Assembly: GCA_002898995.1 (NCBI GenBank) | Contig: BEIM01000275.1 | Coordinates: 1 to 5,376, forward strand | DNA length: 5,376 nucleotides | From: a bacterium HR36 | GTDB taxonomy: Bacteria > Planctomycetota > Planctomycetia > Gemmatales > HRBIN36 | Direction of reading: 5' to 3' | Shown: positions 4,821 to 5,376 of the stretch, piece by piece | Layout: every line of letters begins with the position of its first letter | Position numbering within the stretch: position 1 is the first letter of the stretch | Position numbers and translations under genes: made by a program | The notes under the pieces: generated by a model | Databases searched by the model: none | What the model saw: only the letters and a program-made list of their open reading frames with translations | What the model was told of the DNA's origin: nothing

Positions 4821-5376
4821 TCACTTGCGAAGCGAGGCGCCCTTTTTGAAGCGCTCGCTATAAATGCGCGTCGTCTGGAGTTCGCGGCTACCGTGTTCTA
4901 CGGACGGCTCGATCTCTGTACCCTCGTGCCATTCGTTCCAACTCGTAATCAATATCCAATCCGGCTTCGCAGTCAGTGCTTCTTCCCAAAGCACTTTGTA
5001 AGTATCGCCGTCGTGGCGGCGCGTGATCGGGCGTGGAGGCTTGCGATCTGCCAATTTGCTATCGTCGTAGCCGGGAATCAGTGTCAGACAGCTAATCTTC
5101 TCGGGGGCAGCCAGGCGTACCCAACGTGGGAATTGTTCGCGAGCCCAGCGGCGAATTTGTTCAGGACTTTTACCAGCGGTGTGCTCGGTAATGTTATACG
5201 TGTGAATGCCATCGAAGATGCGGGCGGCTTGCCGACTATAGCGGTCGCCTATCCAAATGGCTCCCGGGGGTCTTTTCTTGGCTACCTCGTTGATCACTTG
5301 CTGCCAGCTTTCCAGTCCCAGCTGTTCCAGGGCGCGAGCATAAACGAATAAAACGGGCTTACCGTGGACGCGCAAC
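4821..5376 (-). CDS. GH99-like glycoside hydrolase, C-terminal part (5' end off the window)
   Basis: This is the last 184 codons of a protein resembling glycoside hydrolase family 99 and the related WbsX/GH99-like group, whose studied members cut alpha-mannosides (endo-alpha-1,2-mannanase or mannosidase). Visible elements are GKPVLFVY at 5-12 (a beta-strand of the barrel, counted from the edge), IWIGD at 40-44, LIPGYDD at 99-105 and ITSWNEWHEGTEIEPS at 143-158. The two glutamates of E-W-H-E (residues 148 and 151) correspond to the catalytic pair known in GH99, such as Glu333 and Glu336 of the B. xylanisolvens enzyme. Full-length members have about 350 residues or more, so the N-terminal half, including any signal peptide, is missing and the cell location is unknown. 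The TTG at 5375 is probably an internal leucine codon, not a start. The enzyme could also belong to the polysaccharide-locus WbsX type, and its substrate cannot be told. Confidence 0.8.
   Translation of the reverse strand, partial: LRVHGKPVLFVYARALEQLGLESWQQVINEVAKKRPPGAIWIGDRYSRQAARIFDGIHTYNITEHTAGKSPEQIRRWAREQFPRWVRLAAPEKISCLTLIPGYDDSKLADRKPPRPITRRHDGDTYKVLWEEALTAKPDWILITSWNEWHEGTEIEPSVEHGSRELQTTRIYSERFKKGASLRK

Noticed and set aside
4893..5351. A 152-codon plus-strand frame opposite the GH99-like gene
   Set aside because: The minus strand encodes the GH99 catalytic E-W-H-E motif. The plus-strand product has no recognisable features.
1..5376. CRISPR array, insertion sequence, phage or toxin-antitoxin genes
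   Set aside because: No regularly spaced repeats, terminal inverted repeats, transposase or integrase motifs, or toxin-antitoxin-like small gene pairs were seen. All large coding regions belong to metabolic, regulatory or housekeeping families.

Overview
The window looks like one end of a bacterial, probably metagenomic, contig. The first ten bases match the 3' end of a standard Illumina adapter, so the left edge is most likely an assembly end rather than a biological boundary. Gene content is bacterial: Shine-Dalgarno sites, dense packing, and a GC content that looks moderately high by eye. The gene families and the sequence style of MnmG, the long LOG protein, the STAS protein and the GH99-like enzyme remind me of Planctomycetota (Gemmata-type relatives). 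That placement is an inference from memory of the families and is not demonstrated here.

Layout from left to right: (1) the C-terminal end of a sugar-nucleotidyltransferase on the + strand, cut by the contig edge; (2) a complete mnmG (tRNA wobble-uridine modification) on the - strand, whose stop codon abuts the stop of gene 1 with no gap; (3) a 205-base divergent intergenic region, with a candidate promoter in each direction; (4) a small single-domain STAS protein on the + strand; (5) a 77-base gap with a -10-like TACAAT flanked by two dyads; (6) a long LOG-family Rossmann protein on the + strand; (7) a DUF1445/YcsI-family protein on the - strand whose stop interlocks with that of the LOG gene over 4 bases; (8) the C-terminal half of a GH99-like glycoside hydrolase on the - strand, 25 bases upstream of the DUF1445 gene and probably co-transcribed with it, running off the right edge.

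The genes do not form an obvious single pathway. mnmG is housekeeping. STAS and LOG are co-directional and may be co-transcribed. The GH99-like and DUF1445 genes form a probable leftward operon. I found no tRNA or rRNA gene, CRISPR array, insertion sequence, phage gene or defence system. I see no strong case for a new biological system. The points most worth a second look are the long LOG form with a conserved-looking C-terminal extension, the STAS protein with an altered phosphorylation motif, the dyads between them, and the two gapless convergent junctions.
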